Shown: piece after piece, positions 1 to 7,010 of the stretch | Layout of the letters: the number at the start of each line of letters is the position of its first letter | Numbering within the stretch: the first letter of the stretch is position 1 | NCBI RefSeq assembly: GCF_014673495.1 | Contig: NZ_CP051006.1 | Span: forward strand, 6,200,001-6,264,000 | Direction: 5' to 3' | Length of the DNA: 64,000 nucleotides | Source of the DNA: Streptomyces griseofuscus | Lineage (GTDB): Bacteria; Actinomycetota; Actinomycetes; Streptomycetales; Streptomycetaceae | The notes under the pieces: generated by a model | Seen by the model: only the letters and a program-made list of their open reading frames with translations | Told to the model about the DNA's origin: nothing | Databases searched by the model: none | Translations under genes and position numbers: made by a program

Positions 1-46
1 AGGGCGCCCGTGAGATGGGCTCAGGCACCGTGAGGCCGTCTCAGGC

Positions 47-649
47 TCAGGGCACCCGTGAGGCCAGCCGGCGCTCCTCGCGGCGCTGGGCTCGGCGGCG
101 CAGGAAGCGCCGGATGCGGGAGACCAGGAAGAACAGCGCGGCCAGCCCCGCGGCCAGCAGCACCGCCGCGATGATCGCCGCCGCCTGCGGATGGAACATC
201 GCGAAGGAGACCAGCGCGCCGACGCCCAGATCCTCGCCGATGCTCAGCGCGATATTGCTGAACGGCTCCGGCGAGGCGTTGACCGCCATCCGCGTCCCGG
301 CCTTGACCGAGTGGCTGGCCAGCGCCGTCGAACCGCCGATCAGCGCGGCCGCCACCTCCGAGTACGAACCGCTGTGCCCGGCGAGCAGCGCGCCCACCCA
401 GGCGCCGGCCGCGGGCCGGATCACGGTGTGCACGGAGTCCCATATCGAGTCGACGTAGGGCACCTTGTCGGCCGCCGCCTCGCACAGGAACAGCACGCCC
501 GCGATGATCAGCACCTCGGGCCGCTGGAGGGCCCCGGGGACGTCGTCGCTCACCCCGCTCACGCCGAACAGGCCGAGCAGGAGCACCACCGCGTAGGCGT
601 TGATGCCGCTGGCCCAGCCACTGGTGAAGACGAGCGGGAGTACGGACAC
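47..649 (-). CDS. DUF4126 family integral membrane protein
   Basis: A 200-residue hydrophobic protein that I read as the DUF4126 family, whose biochemical role is unknown. Several membrane segments are visible: about residues 5-27 (around SGINAYAVVLLLG), 47-63, 80-105 and 140-175. A strongly basic tail after the last segment (RIRRFLRRRAQRREERR) is probably cytosolic. The start is ATG at 649. It stands alone on the minus strand, and the 306 bases in front of it hold its promoter region. Nothing here suggests a substrate. Confidence is high that the gene is real and moderate for the family. Confidence 0.8.
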   Translation of the reverse strand: MSVLPLVFTSGWASGINAYAVVLLLGLFGVSGVSDDVPGALQRPEVLIIAGVLFLCEAAADKVPYVDSIWDSVHTVIRPAAGAWVGALLAGHSGSYSEVAAALIGGSTALASHSVKAGTRMAVNASPEPFSNIALSIGEDLGVGALVSFAMFHPQAAAIIAAVLLAAGLAALFFLVSRIRRFLRRRAQRREERRLASRVP

Positions 650-955
650 GCAGGCGATCGTAGCGAGGCCCGGGGATGCCCGTCCTGGGCAGGTGCGCGC
701 AGGTCTGAGTATCCGTACCTAGGCCGAGGGATGAGTAGGCGCACGGATGGGCCGGAGGGGCCCGGCACGGAAGAGTGGAGCTCGGCAAGGGGGCGCGGCC
801 CGGTACCGCCGGCACGGGGCGGCGGAACGGTGCCCGCCGCCTGGCCATGACCCAGGGGGAGTACGGGGGAGTACGGGGGAGCGCGAAGGCGCCGGTCCAG
901 CTGTGGACCGGCGCCTTCCGTGCGCCCTTCGGCGGCGCGCCGCCGCCCCGGTGGC
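650..955. other. Intergenic region between DUF4126 gene and tetR gene
   Basis: 306 bases without a convincing gene. It holds an imperfect regulatory-looking stretch at 711-748, where arms ATCCGT (711-716) and ACGGAT (743-748) flank GTACCTAGGCCGAGGGA. At 856-881 a short direct repeat of GGGGGAGTAC occurs about two and a half times. A strong terminator hairpin lies at 885-918. The first element is upstream of the DUF4126 gene on the minus strand and may be its promoter or operator. Confidence 0.6.
885..918. terminator. Terminator hairpin downstream of tetR
   Basis: A perfect 15-bp inverted repeat: left arm GAAGGCGCCGGTCCA (885-899), loop GCTG, right arm 904-918. It lies about 40 bases past the stop codon of the minus-strand tetR gene, so it most likely ends that transcript. 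There is no long U tract, which is common for Streptomyces terminators. Confidence 0.75.
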
Positions 956-1585
956 TCAGACCCTGCCGCTGACCCGGCCCTGGAGCAGCCGGGACAGGGC
1001 CGCGTGCACATCGTCCAGGGAGCGCTGCGGCTGGAAGGACTTCCAGTCGAGCGCGGCCACCAGGACCATGCCGACCAGGGCCGCCGCCGTCAGCTGGACG
1101 TCGATCTCCTCGCTGAACTCGCCGCCCGCCACGCCCTCGCGCAGTACACCCTCGACCACGGCGACGGCCTCCTGGCGCACCACCATCAGCGTGGACTGCC
1201 AGGCCCGGTTGGTGCGCCACAGCTCGGCCACGTACAGCTGGGTGAAGGCCGGGTAGCGGTCGATGAAGACCAGTCCGGCGCGGACCATCGCGTCCAGCGC
1301 GTCCACCCTGCTGCCGCCCTCGTGCGCGGTCTGTTCGGCGGCCTCCTTCAGGGAGGCGGTGAGCAGGCTGACCCCGTGCCGCAGCAGCTCCTCGAAGAGG
1401 ACCGACTTGCTGGCGAAGTTGTAGTAGACGGTGCCCTTGGCGACCCCCGCCCGCTCGGCGATCTCGTCCACGGTGGTCGCGGAGAAGCCCTGGTCGGCGA
1501 TGAGCGTGACGGCCGCCTCGTAGAGCTTCTGCCGGGTCGCCTCCCGGCGCGTGCTGCCGCCGGACCTGGCGCTGCTGCTTTCCAT
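956..1585 (-). CDS. TetR/AcrR family transcriptional regulator
   Basis: 209 residues, the normal size for the family. The N-terminal DNA-binding domain is at about residues 14-62, with the helix-turn-helix in TTVDEIAERAGVAKGTVYYN. The rest is a ligand and dimerisation domain. The start is taken as ATG at 1585; a GTG at 1600 would add five residues. It is the last gene of a minus-strand unit behind the YhgE-like gene (47-base gap), so it probably autoregulates the unit through the palindrome at 4484-4497. Regulators of this type usually sense hydrophobic or toxic compounds; the ligand cannot be read from sequence. Confidence 0.9.
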   Translation of the reverse strand: MESSSARSGGSTRREATRQKLYEAAVTLIADQGFSATTVDEIAERAGVAKGTVYYNFASKSVLFEELLRHGVSLLTASLKEAAEQTAHEGGSRVDALDAMVRAGLVFIDRYPAFTQLYVAELWRTNRAWQSTLMVVRQEAVAVVEGVLREGVAGGEFSEEIDVQLTAAALVGMVLVAALDWKSFQPQRSLDDVHAALSRLLQGRVSGRV

Positions 1586-1632
1586 GGCACCGATTCTCAC
1601 AGGTACCCGGGCCGGCCGGGTCGGTCCGGGGC

Positions 1633-3717
1633 TCACAGGCTCAGCTCCGGGTGCAGCCGGTCCAGCGTCCACACCTGCCGCTTGCGGGCCGCGAGCGCGG
1701 TCAGCGCGAGGGCGCCCACGGTGAACGCGGTCAGCACCGCGCACGCCTGCCACACCGGGCCGAGCCCGCCGCCGGTGATCAGCCGGCGCAGCGCCGACAC
1801 GACGTAACTCATCGGCAGATACGGGTGGATGGCGTTGAAGAAGCCCGGGCTGGTCTGCACCGGATAGGTGCCGCCCGCCGAGGTCAGCTGGAGCATCAGC
1901 AGGGCGAGGACCAGGATCCGGCCGGCCGCGCCGAAGCGGGCGTTGAGCCACTGCACGATCGCCGCGAAGCACGCGGTGACCAGGAACAGGAAACCGATGG
2001 TGCCGGCCGCCCGGAGCATCTGGAGCCCGATCGCCCAGTGCAGTACGGCCATCAGCGCGCCCACCTGGAGGACGCCCAGCGCGACCACCGGCAGCCAGCC
2101 GGCGAGCGCGATCCGCCACGCCGGTGAACCGGCCGCCAGGGCACGCCGGTTGAGCGGTGCGATCAGCATGTAGGCCACCATCGCGCCCACCCACAGGGAC
2201 AGCGGGATGAAGTACGGGGCGAACCCGGTGCCGTAGTTGGGCGCCTGGTGCAGATCGTGGGAGGCCAGCTGGACCGGGTCGGCCATGACGCCGGTGCGCC
2301 GGTCGCGGTCGTGCTTGTCGTAGTCGGGGATCTTCTTGGCGCCGTCGTGCAGCCCGCCGGCGAGCTTCCCGGAGCCGTCGGTCAGCTTGTACAGGCCCCC
2401 GTCGAGGGTCTGGGCGCCGGTCTTGGCGGTGCCGATGCCCGCGTCCAGGGTGGTGGCGCCCGTGTCGGCGGTGGTCAGCCCGGTGTGCAGCTTCTTGGCG
2501 CCGGCGGCGACCTGCTGCGCGCCGGCGTTCAGCTTGTCGATCTTCTTGACGGCGTCGCTGACGTCCTCGGAGAGGTGGGGCGCGCTCTTCTGGAGGGCGG
2601 TCGCCTGCTTCTGGAGGGTGCCCAGGTTGTCCCGCATGGTCGTCAGATCGCCGTTCTGGTCGGCGATCAGGGTGTTCAGGTCGTCGGCGACGCCGGACAC
2701 GTCCGCGGCGGCCTGCTTCGCCTTCTGGAGCTGCGGGCAGGCCGGGTCGGGGACGGTGGCGCTCTCGCAGCGGTCCTTGTAGACGTCCGCGAGGACGGTG
2801 GCGGACAGATGCGCGGCCTTCGCGGCCTGGGGCGCGTGCTTCACCAGGACGTCGAGGTTGTCCTGGACCGTCTTGGCCGAGTCGGCGACCAGGCCGGCGG
2901 TGTCCCCGATGGTCTTCTCGTTGTCCTTCAGGAACGGGCCCGCCTGGGCGTAGACGCCGTCCACCTTGTCGGCGAGCGCCTGGGTGCCGTCGGCGACCTG
3001 CCGGGAGCCCTCCTGGAGGTCTCCGGAGCCGGTGTGCAGCTTCTTGACGCCCTTGGCGAGTTTTCCGCTGCCGCTCTTGGCGTCCACGAGCCCGTCGGCG
3101 AGGTCCTTGGACCCCTTCTCGGCCTTCCCCAGGCCGGTGTTCAGCTTGTCGGCGCCCTTGGCGGCCGTGACCGTCTTGTCGTGGATGCCGGAGAACGAGA
3201 TGAAGATCTTGTCCAGGAATGACCGCGACGCCTTGCTGGACGCGGCCGAGCGCACCTCGTTGAAGACCGTGCGGGATATCTGCCCGACGATGTAGTTGTT
3301 CGCGTCGTTGGTACGCACCCGCAGGGCGCCGGTCTCCGGGTCGTCGCCGGAGCTGGAGGCGATGCGCTCGCTGAAGTCCGTCGGCATGGTGAGCGACAGG
3401 TAGTACGTGCCGTCCTCCACGCCCTCGCGGGCCTCGGCGTCGCTGACCTCGTGCCAGTCGAAGGTCTTGCTGTCGCGCAGCCCCGACACGAGGTCGTCGC
3501 CCGCGGTGATCTTTTTGCCGCCCGCCGTGGCGCCCTTGTCGTCGTTGACCAGCGCCACGGGGATGCGGTCCAGGCGGCCGTACGGGTTCCAGAAGGACCA
3601 CAGGTACAGGCCGCCGTAGAGCAGCGGCAGCACGAGCAGGGCGACGAGGGCGGCGCGCGGGAGCCTGCCCCGTCCGAAGCGCCGCAGTTCGAGGGCGGCG
3701 AGCCTAGGCGAGCGCAT
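1633..3717 (-). CDS. YhgE/Pip-type membrane protein (ABC-2-like permease)
   Basis: 694 residues from ATG 3717. One N-terminal membrane helix (about residues 15-37, ALVALLVLPLLYGGLYLW) is followed by a large extracytoplasmic region of about 440 residues. That region has heptad-like repeats of the type KGADKLNTGLGKAEKGSKDL and TADTGATTLDAGIGTAKTGA. About five helices close the protein. This layout is typical of YhgE/Pip proteins, related to ABC-2 permeases and to type VII secretion-associated phage-infection proteins. The start overlaps the upstream ABC-like ATPase gene by 14 bases, which indicates translational coupling and a joint complex. Export of small molecules or a cell-envelope role is an inference from the family and the linked TetR gene. 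Confidence 0.85.
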   Translation of the reverse strand: MRSPRLAALELRRFGRGRLPRAALVALLVLPLLYGGLYLWSFWNPYGRLDRIPVALVNDDKGATAGGKKITAGDDLVSGLRDSKTFDWHEVSDAEAREGVEDGTYYLSLTMPTDFSERIASSSGDDPETGALRVRTNDANNYIVGQISRTVFNEVRSAASSKASRSFLDKIFISFSGIHDKTVTAAKGADKLNTGLGKAEKGSKDLADGLVDAKSGSGKLAKGVKKLHTGSGDLQEGSRQVADGTQALADKVDGVYAQAGPFLKDNEKTIGDTAGLVADSAKTVQDNLDVLVKHAPQAAKAAHLSATVLADVYKDRCESATVPDPACPQLQKAKQAAADVSGVADDLNTLIADQNGDLTTMRDNLGTLQKQATALQKSAPHLSEDVSDAVKKIDKLNAGAQQVAAGAKKLHTGLTTADTGATTLDAGIGTAKTGAQTLDGGLYKLTDGSGKLAGGLHDGAKKIPDYDKHDRDRRTGVMADPVQLASHDLHQAPNYGTGFAPYFIPLSLWVGAMVAYMLIAPLNRRALAAGSPAWRIALAGWLPVVALGVLQVGALMAVLHWAIGLQMLRAAGTIGFLFLVTACFAAIVQWLNARFGAAGRILVLALLMLQLTSAGGTYPVQTSPGFFNAIHPYLPMSYVVSALRRLITGGGLGPVWQACAVLTAFTVGALALTALAARKRQVWTLDRLHPELSL

Positions 3718-4456
3718 CGGCGTCCTCCTCGGTACGGCTCTCGGTCCGGGGGCTCGGGGCGTCCTCGTCGGTACGGACCGTGGACACGGTGACACAGCCC
3801 TCGGGGGCGGTACGGCACACCGCGAGGACCGTGGTGCCCGCGTCCGCCAGTGAGCGCAACAGGTCCCACACCTCGGCGAGTTCGGCCTCCGACAGCTTGG
3901 TGTCGAGGTCGTCCACGCCCAGCAGCCGGGGCCGGCCGATGAGCGCCAGGGCGACGGACAGACGCAGCTCCTGCACCCGCTTCAGATCGCGTACGGCCGT
4001 CCGGGAGCCCTTGGGCAGCGTCTCCAGGTCGAGCCCCGCCGCGGCGAGCGCCTCGTCCACGCGCAGCCGCGCCTCGTGCGAACGGCCGGCCCGCGGGTGC
4101 AGCAGCTCGCGCAGGGAGTCGCCGAACCGGTGCTGGAGCAGGGCGCGTTCGCGCAGGTGCTCGCCGACGGTCAGGGCGGGTTCCAGATCCGTCACCCCGG
4201 CCACATCGGCGAGCGCGCTGAAGCGGCGCACGGCCGCCAGGTGCCGGGGAAGTGTGGATCCGCCGATGGTGGCTACTCCCTCACTGCACTTCATCCGACC
4301 GGTGAGCGCGAGCAGCAGACACGTACGGCCGGAGCCGGACGGTCCCTCGATCGCGATCAGCGAGCCGGGTTCCGCGTCGAGGGTGACGCCCCGAAAGGCC
4401 CACCCCCGTGGTCCCTTGAGCCCGAGGCCCTCGGCCGTGACGTGCGCGCCGTCCAC
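3704..4456 (-). CDS. Degenerate ABC-type ATP-binding protein
   Basis: 250 residues from a GTG at 4456, preceded by a G-rich ribosome-binding site. The fold looks like an ABC nucleotide-binding domain, but the motifs have drifted. The P-loop is GPSGSGRT, with arginine in place of lysine. The signature LSGGQ region reads VRDLKRVQELRLS. Walker B reads RLLGVDDLD without the catalytic glutamate, and the switch histidine region reads TVLAVCRTA. It is coupled to the YhgE/Pip gene by a 14-base overlap. It may bind nucleotide without normal hydrolysis, or act as a structural partner. The acidic tail after residue 225 is likely disordered. Confidence 0.8.
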   Translation of the reverse strand: MDGAHVTAEGLGLKGPRGWAFRGVTLDAEPGSLIAIEGPSGSGRTCLLLALTGRMKCSEGVATIGGSTLPRHLAAVRRFSALADVAGVTDLEPALTVGEHLRERALLQHRFGDSLRELLHPRAGRSHEARLRVDEALAAAGLDLETLPKGSRTAVRDLKRVQELRLSVALALIGRPRLLGVDDLDTKLSEAELAEVWDLLRSLADAGTTVLAVCRTAPEGCVTVSTVRTDEDAPSPRTESRTEEDADALA

Positions 4457-4483
4457 AAGCCCCCCTGCGGTTGGGTAATTTGA

Positions 4484-4497
4484 ACTGACTGGTCAGT
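4484..4497. promoter_or_regulatory. Probable TetR operator
   Basis: Perfect inverted repeat ACTGAC-TG-GTCAGT, 28 bases upstream of the GTG of the ABC-like gene. Extended by three bases on each side, the arms match at 8 of 9 positions. Sites of this TGAC-N2-GTCA type are common targets of TetR regulators in efflux operons, and a tetR gene closes this same unit. Confidence 0.6.
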
Positions 4498-4619
4498 ACA
4501 AAACTATGCCCGACCTTCTCCTGAGGCAAAAGCCCAGGTCGGATCGGATTGTCAGTGGCATACCTCACGATGGGCACATACGGCATCCGTGCCGTCACCC
4601 AGACGACAGGAGGTTCGTC

Positions 4620-5186
4620 ATGGCCCACTCCTCCGCAGCCGCCGCATCCCGGCGCCGCGCCCTCGGCCCTGCCCCCTCACTGACCCGCGCCACCCCCTCC
4701 GCGACCGGCCCGGCGAGCGATGTGCACCCCGTGCTCCGGCACGCCACGGCCCCGCCCGCCGCCCTCGACCTGCTCGCCCAGGCCCACGCCGGCCTCTCGG
4801 AGGCCCTCGCCCTCCGAACGCCGAACGAGCGCTATGCGACGGCCCACCTCGCCGCCCTGCGCACCGCCGCCGCCGTGCTCGCCGCCCGCGGCCGCCCCGA
4901 GACCTCCCCGCGCCGCCGCGCCCGGATCCGCAGCGCCTGGGAGGTCCTGCCCGAGATCGCCCCCGAACTGACCGAGTGGAGCGCCCTCTTCGCCTCCGGC
5001 GCCGCCCGCCGGGCCCGCGCCGAGGCCGGCATCCAGGGCGCCGCGAGCAGGCGGGACGCCGACGACCTGATACGGGACGTGGCGATGTTCCTGCGCCTCG
5101 TGGAGCGGATGCTCGTCCTCCAGCCGGTCCTGCCCCGGCCCCGCCCGGACGCCGAGGAGCCCGGCGCCGCCGGGGGCCCGCGGTGA
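4620..5186 (+). CDS. SAV_6107-type HEPN domain protein
   Basis: 188 residues from ATG 4620, with AGGAGG at 4608-4613 fixing the start; in-frame ATGs further upstream lack such a site. The first 40 residues are Ala/Ser/Pro-rich and probably disordered. The rest is helical and matches what I know as the SAV_6107 HEPN family. The motif R71-YATA-H76 fits the Rx4-6H signature of HEPN ribonucleases. No nucleotidyltransferase (MNT) partner lies next to it. Its role is unknown, and an RNase function is inferred only from the motif. Confidence 0.75.
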   Translation: MAHSSAAAASRRRALGPAPSLTRATPSATGPASDVHPVLRHATAPPAALDLLAQAHAGLSEALALRTPNERYATAHLAALRTAAAVLAARGRPETSPRRRARIRSAWEVLPEIAPELTEWSALFASGAARRARAEAGIQGAASRRDADDLIRDVAMFLRLVERMLVLQPVLPRPRPDAEEPGAAGGPR

Positions 5187-5340
5187 CCTGTCGGATGCGG
5201 GCTGACCACGGGTGGTGTGCCCGGCGTCCGCCGAGCGAGACGGACACGGCCGCGACCCCCGCGATGACCAGGCAGAGCGCCGAAGGCAATAGGGTGGAGA
5301 CGCCTGAAAGACGTCCAGCCCTGCCGAGGAGCCAACTGCC

Positions 5341-6168
5341 GTGCCGGACCCGATGCGCCCGCCCGTCTCCCCTCCCCACTCGCATACGGCCTCGCTGCGC
5401 TCCGACCGTTCCGGCACCCGCGCCTCGCTGCGTACCGCCGTGGTCTCGGAGGTCCTCCAGGACGCCCTCGACCGGCGGGTCAAGGCGACGGGACGGGACG
5501 CGCTGGACGTCCTCGACACCGGCGGCGGCAGCGGCAACTTCGCGGTGCCCCTCGCCCGGGCCGGCCACCGGGTGACCGTGGTCGACCCCAGCCCCAACGC
5601 GCTGTTCGCGCTGGAGCGCCGCGCCGCCGAGGCCGGCGTCGCCGACCGGGTCAAGGGCGTCCAGGGCGACGCCCACGGCCTGTTCGACGTGGTCGAGCGC
5701 GGCGGCTACGACGCGGTGCTGTGCCACGGCGTCCTGGAGTACGTGGACGACCCGGCCGAGGGCATGCGCAACGCGGTCGCGGCCCTGCGCCCCGAGGGCG
5801 TCCTCAGCGTGCTGGCCGCGGGCCTCGGCGGCGCCGTGCTCGCCCGCGCCCTCGCCGGCCACTTCACCGACGCCCGGCAGGCCCTCCAGGACCCCGACGG
5901 CCGCTGGGGCCCCGGCGACCCGATGCCGCGCCGCTTCACCGCCGAGCAGCTGACCGCGCTGGTCGAGGACGCGGGCCTGCGGGTCGGCGCGGTGCACGGC
6001 GTGCGGGTCTTCGCCGACCTGGTGCCCGGCGTCCTGGTGGACACCGAGCCCGCCGCGCTGGACGCGCTGCTGCGGCTGGAGGCCGCCGCGGCCGAGCTGC
6101 CCGCGTTCCACTCCGTGGCCACCCAGCTGCATGTGCTCGGCGAGACGCCGGGCGCCACCGAGGTCTGA
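5341..6168 (+). CDS. Class I SAM-dependent methyltransferase
   Basis: 275 residues from GTG 5341. The SAM-binding motif I is DVLDTGGGSGNFAVPLA (about residues 56-72), followed by the acidic end of strand beta-2 (VTVVDPSPNAL) and motif GDAHGL. The later segment VLCHGVLEYVDDP resembles the CmoM/SmtA-type post-motif region. The C-terminal part carries a substrate lid (PRRFTAEQLTALVEDAGLRV). The substrate is unknown. It sits between the HEPN gene (154-base gap) and the DUF3040 gene and shows no clear operon link. Confidence 0.85.
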   Translation: MPDPMRPPVSPPHSHTASLRSDRSGTRASLRTAVVSEVLQDALDRRVKATGRDALDVLDTGGGSGNFAVPLARAGHRVTVVDPSPNALFALERRAAEAGVADRVKGVQGDAHGLFDVVERGGYDAVLCHGVLEYVDDPAEGMRNAVAALRPEGVLSVLAAGLGGAVLARALAGHFTDARQALQDPDGRWGPGDPMPRRFTAEQLTALVEDAGLRVGAVHGVRVFADLVPGVLVDTEPAALDALLRLEAAAAELPAFHSVATQLHVLGETPGATEV

Positions 6169-6219
6169 GCACACGGCCGACCCGCCGCTGATCAGGGCAT
6201 CGGCGGCGGATGGAGTACA

Positions 6220-6249
6220 GCACAAGCCCCCCGATCGTGGGGTTTGCGC
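6220..6249. terminator. Possible terminator after the methyltransferase gene
   Basis: Eleven-base arms (6220-6230 and 6239-6249) pair with one G-U pair and one mismatch around an 8-base loop. It lies about 50 bases past the methyltransferase stop. There is no U tract, so this is a weak call. Confidence 0.35.
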
Positions 6250-6367
6250 CGTATGATCGAGGTACACCACCCGGCATGACGGGTCGGCCGCCGGGGAATG
6301 GAAGCATCGGCGAGCCGGGACGGCCATGGCGGGACCCCGGTTGGTCAATTGGCGCAGAGGGGCGGGT

Positions 6368-6395
6368 TTCACGGGGGCGATTCCCTGCCTATCCT
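6368..6395 (+). promoter_or_regulatory. Candidate vegetative promoter of the DUF3040 gene
   Basis: TTCACG (6368-6373) and TATCCT (6390-6395) are separated by 16 bases and resemble a HrdB-type -35/-10 pair. The downstream leader carries AGGAGGA just before GTG 6445. Confidence 0.4.
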
Positions 6396-6444
6396 GAAGG
6401 GACCCCCCGGGTCGCCCCGGCGACCGCACGATGAGGAGGACTCC

Positions 6445-6828
6445 GTGCCGCTCTCGGAGCACGAGCAGCGCATGCTCGAGCAAATGGAGCGAGCGCTGTA
6501 CGCCGAAGATCCCAAGTTCGCGTCAGCGCTTGAGGGAAGCGGGCTGCGTACGTACACCCGGCGGCGGGTCTACCAGGCGGTCGCGGGCTTTCTCGTCGGT
6601 ATCGCGCTCCTCATGGCCGGAATGGTCGCCCAGCTGATCTGGATCAGCGTCGTAGGTTTCCTCGTCATGCTCGGCTGCGCGGTGCTCGCGGTCACGGGCT
6701 GGCGCAAGGCGCCCAAGCCCGGGGAACAACCCGCGGGCGCGGTAAGGCGCCCGGTGCGGGCCAAGCGGTCCATGATGGATCGCATCGAGGAGCGGTGGCA
6801 AAGACGGCGGGACGAACAGGGACGGTAG
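6445..6828 (+). CDS. DUF3040 family small membrane protein
   Basis: 127 residues from GTG 6445, with an AGGAGGA site 5 bases upstream. The N-terminus MPLSEHEQRMLEQMERALYA is the hallmark of DUF3040 proteins of actinobacteria. It is followed by a basic loop (YTRRRVYQ) and two adjacent membrane helices at about residues 44-85. A long basic C-terminal tail ends the protein. The function is unknown. In actinobacteria the family is often found near division genes, which fits this location 6 kb before the dcw cluster. Confidence 0.85.
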   Translation: MPLSEHEQRMLEQMERALYAEDPKFASALEGSGLRTYTRRRVYQAVAGFLVGIALLMAGMVAQLIWISVVGFLVMLGCAVLAVTGWRKAPKPGEQPAGAVRRPVRAKRSMMDRIEERWQRRRDEQGR

Positions 6829-6865
6829 CGCTCCGCTGGTTCGGCCGTTCTTGATCTGAGCTTTT

Positions 6866-6903
6866 CCGAGGGGTGACCACCGGGACCGGTGGTCACCCCT
6901 CGG
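6866..6903. terminator. Strong bidirectional terminator hairpin
   Basis: A 16-bp perfect stem: left arm 6866-6881 with core GAGGGGTGACCACC, loop GGGACC (6882-6887), right arm 6888-6903. It sits just after the DUF3040 gene and before the convergent minus-strand transglutaminase operon, so it can stop transcripts from both sides. Confidence 0.8.
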
Positions 6904-6965
6904 GCTTTGCCTCCAGCTTCGCCGCCGCCTCGCCGTCGTCGGGTGTCCCGCCGTGGTGGCCGGTC

Positions 6966-6985
6966 GCGCGGTTCCCCGCGCCCCT
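6966..6985 (-). repeat. Dispersed Streptomyces-type intergenic repeat, copy 1
   Basis: On the minus strand this reads AGGGGCGCGGGGAACCGCGC, identical over 20 bases to 30906-30925. Closely similar sequences are widespread between Streptomyces genes. It overlaps the hairpin at 6977-7003. Confidence 0.6.
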
Positions 6986-7003
6986 CGCGGGGCGAGGGGC
7001 GCG
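6977..7003. terminator. Terminator hairpin of the tgpA-type operon
   Basis: Stem of 12 bp: left arm CGCGCCCCTCGC (6977-6988), loop GGG, right arm 6992-7003. It ends 8 bases before the stop codon of the minus-strand transglutaminase gene, so it lies immediately downstream of that operon. Confidence 0.65.
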
Positions 7004-7010
7004 CGTCCGG

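Noticed and set aside
2300..3200. Repeats in the YhgE-like gene as a mobile or CRISPR-like array
   Set aside because: They are in-frame Lys/Gly/Leu heptad-like protein repeats (KxLxTG type) typical of the YhgE/Pip extracytoplasmic region.
956..3601. An 881-codon minus-strand open frame that spans tetR and most of the YhgE-like gene
   Set aside because: Only its last 209 codons look like protein (TetR). The rest is an Arg/Pro/Gly-rich out-of-frame reading of the YhgE-like gene, an artefact of high GC.
5190..5305. A minus-strand frame with a hydrophobic stretch LPSALCLVIAGVAAVSVSLG between the HEPN and methyltransferase genes
   Set aside because: It continues as an Arg/Pro-rich reading antisense to the HEPN gene and has no good start or ribosome site. 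It may be a remnant but cannot be supported.
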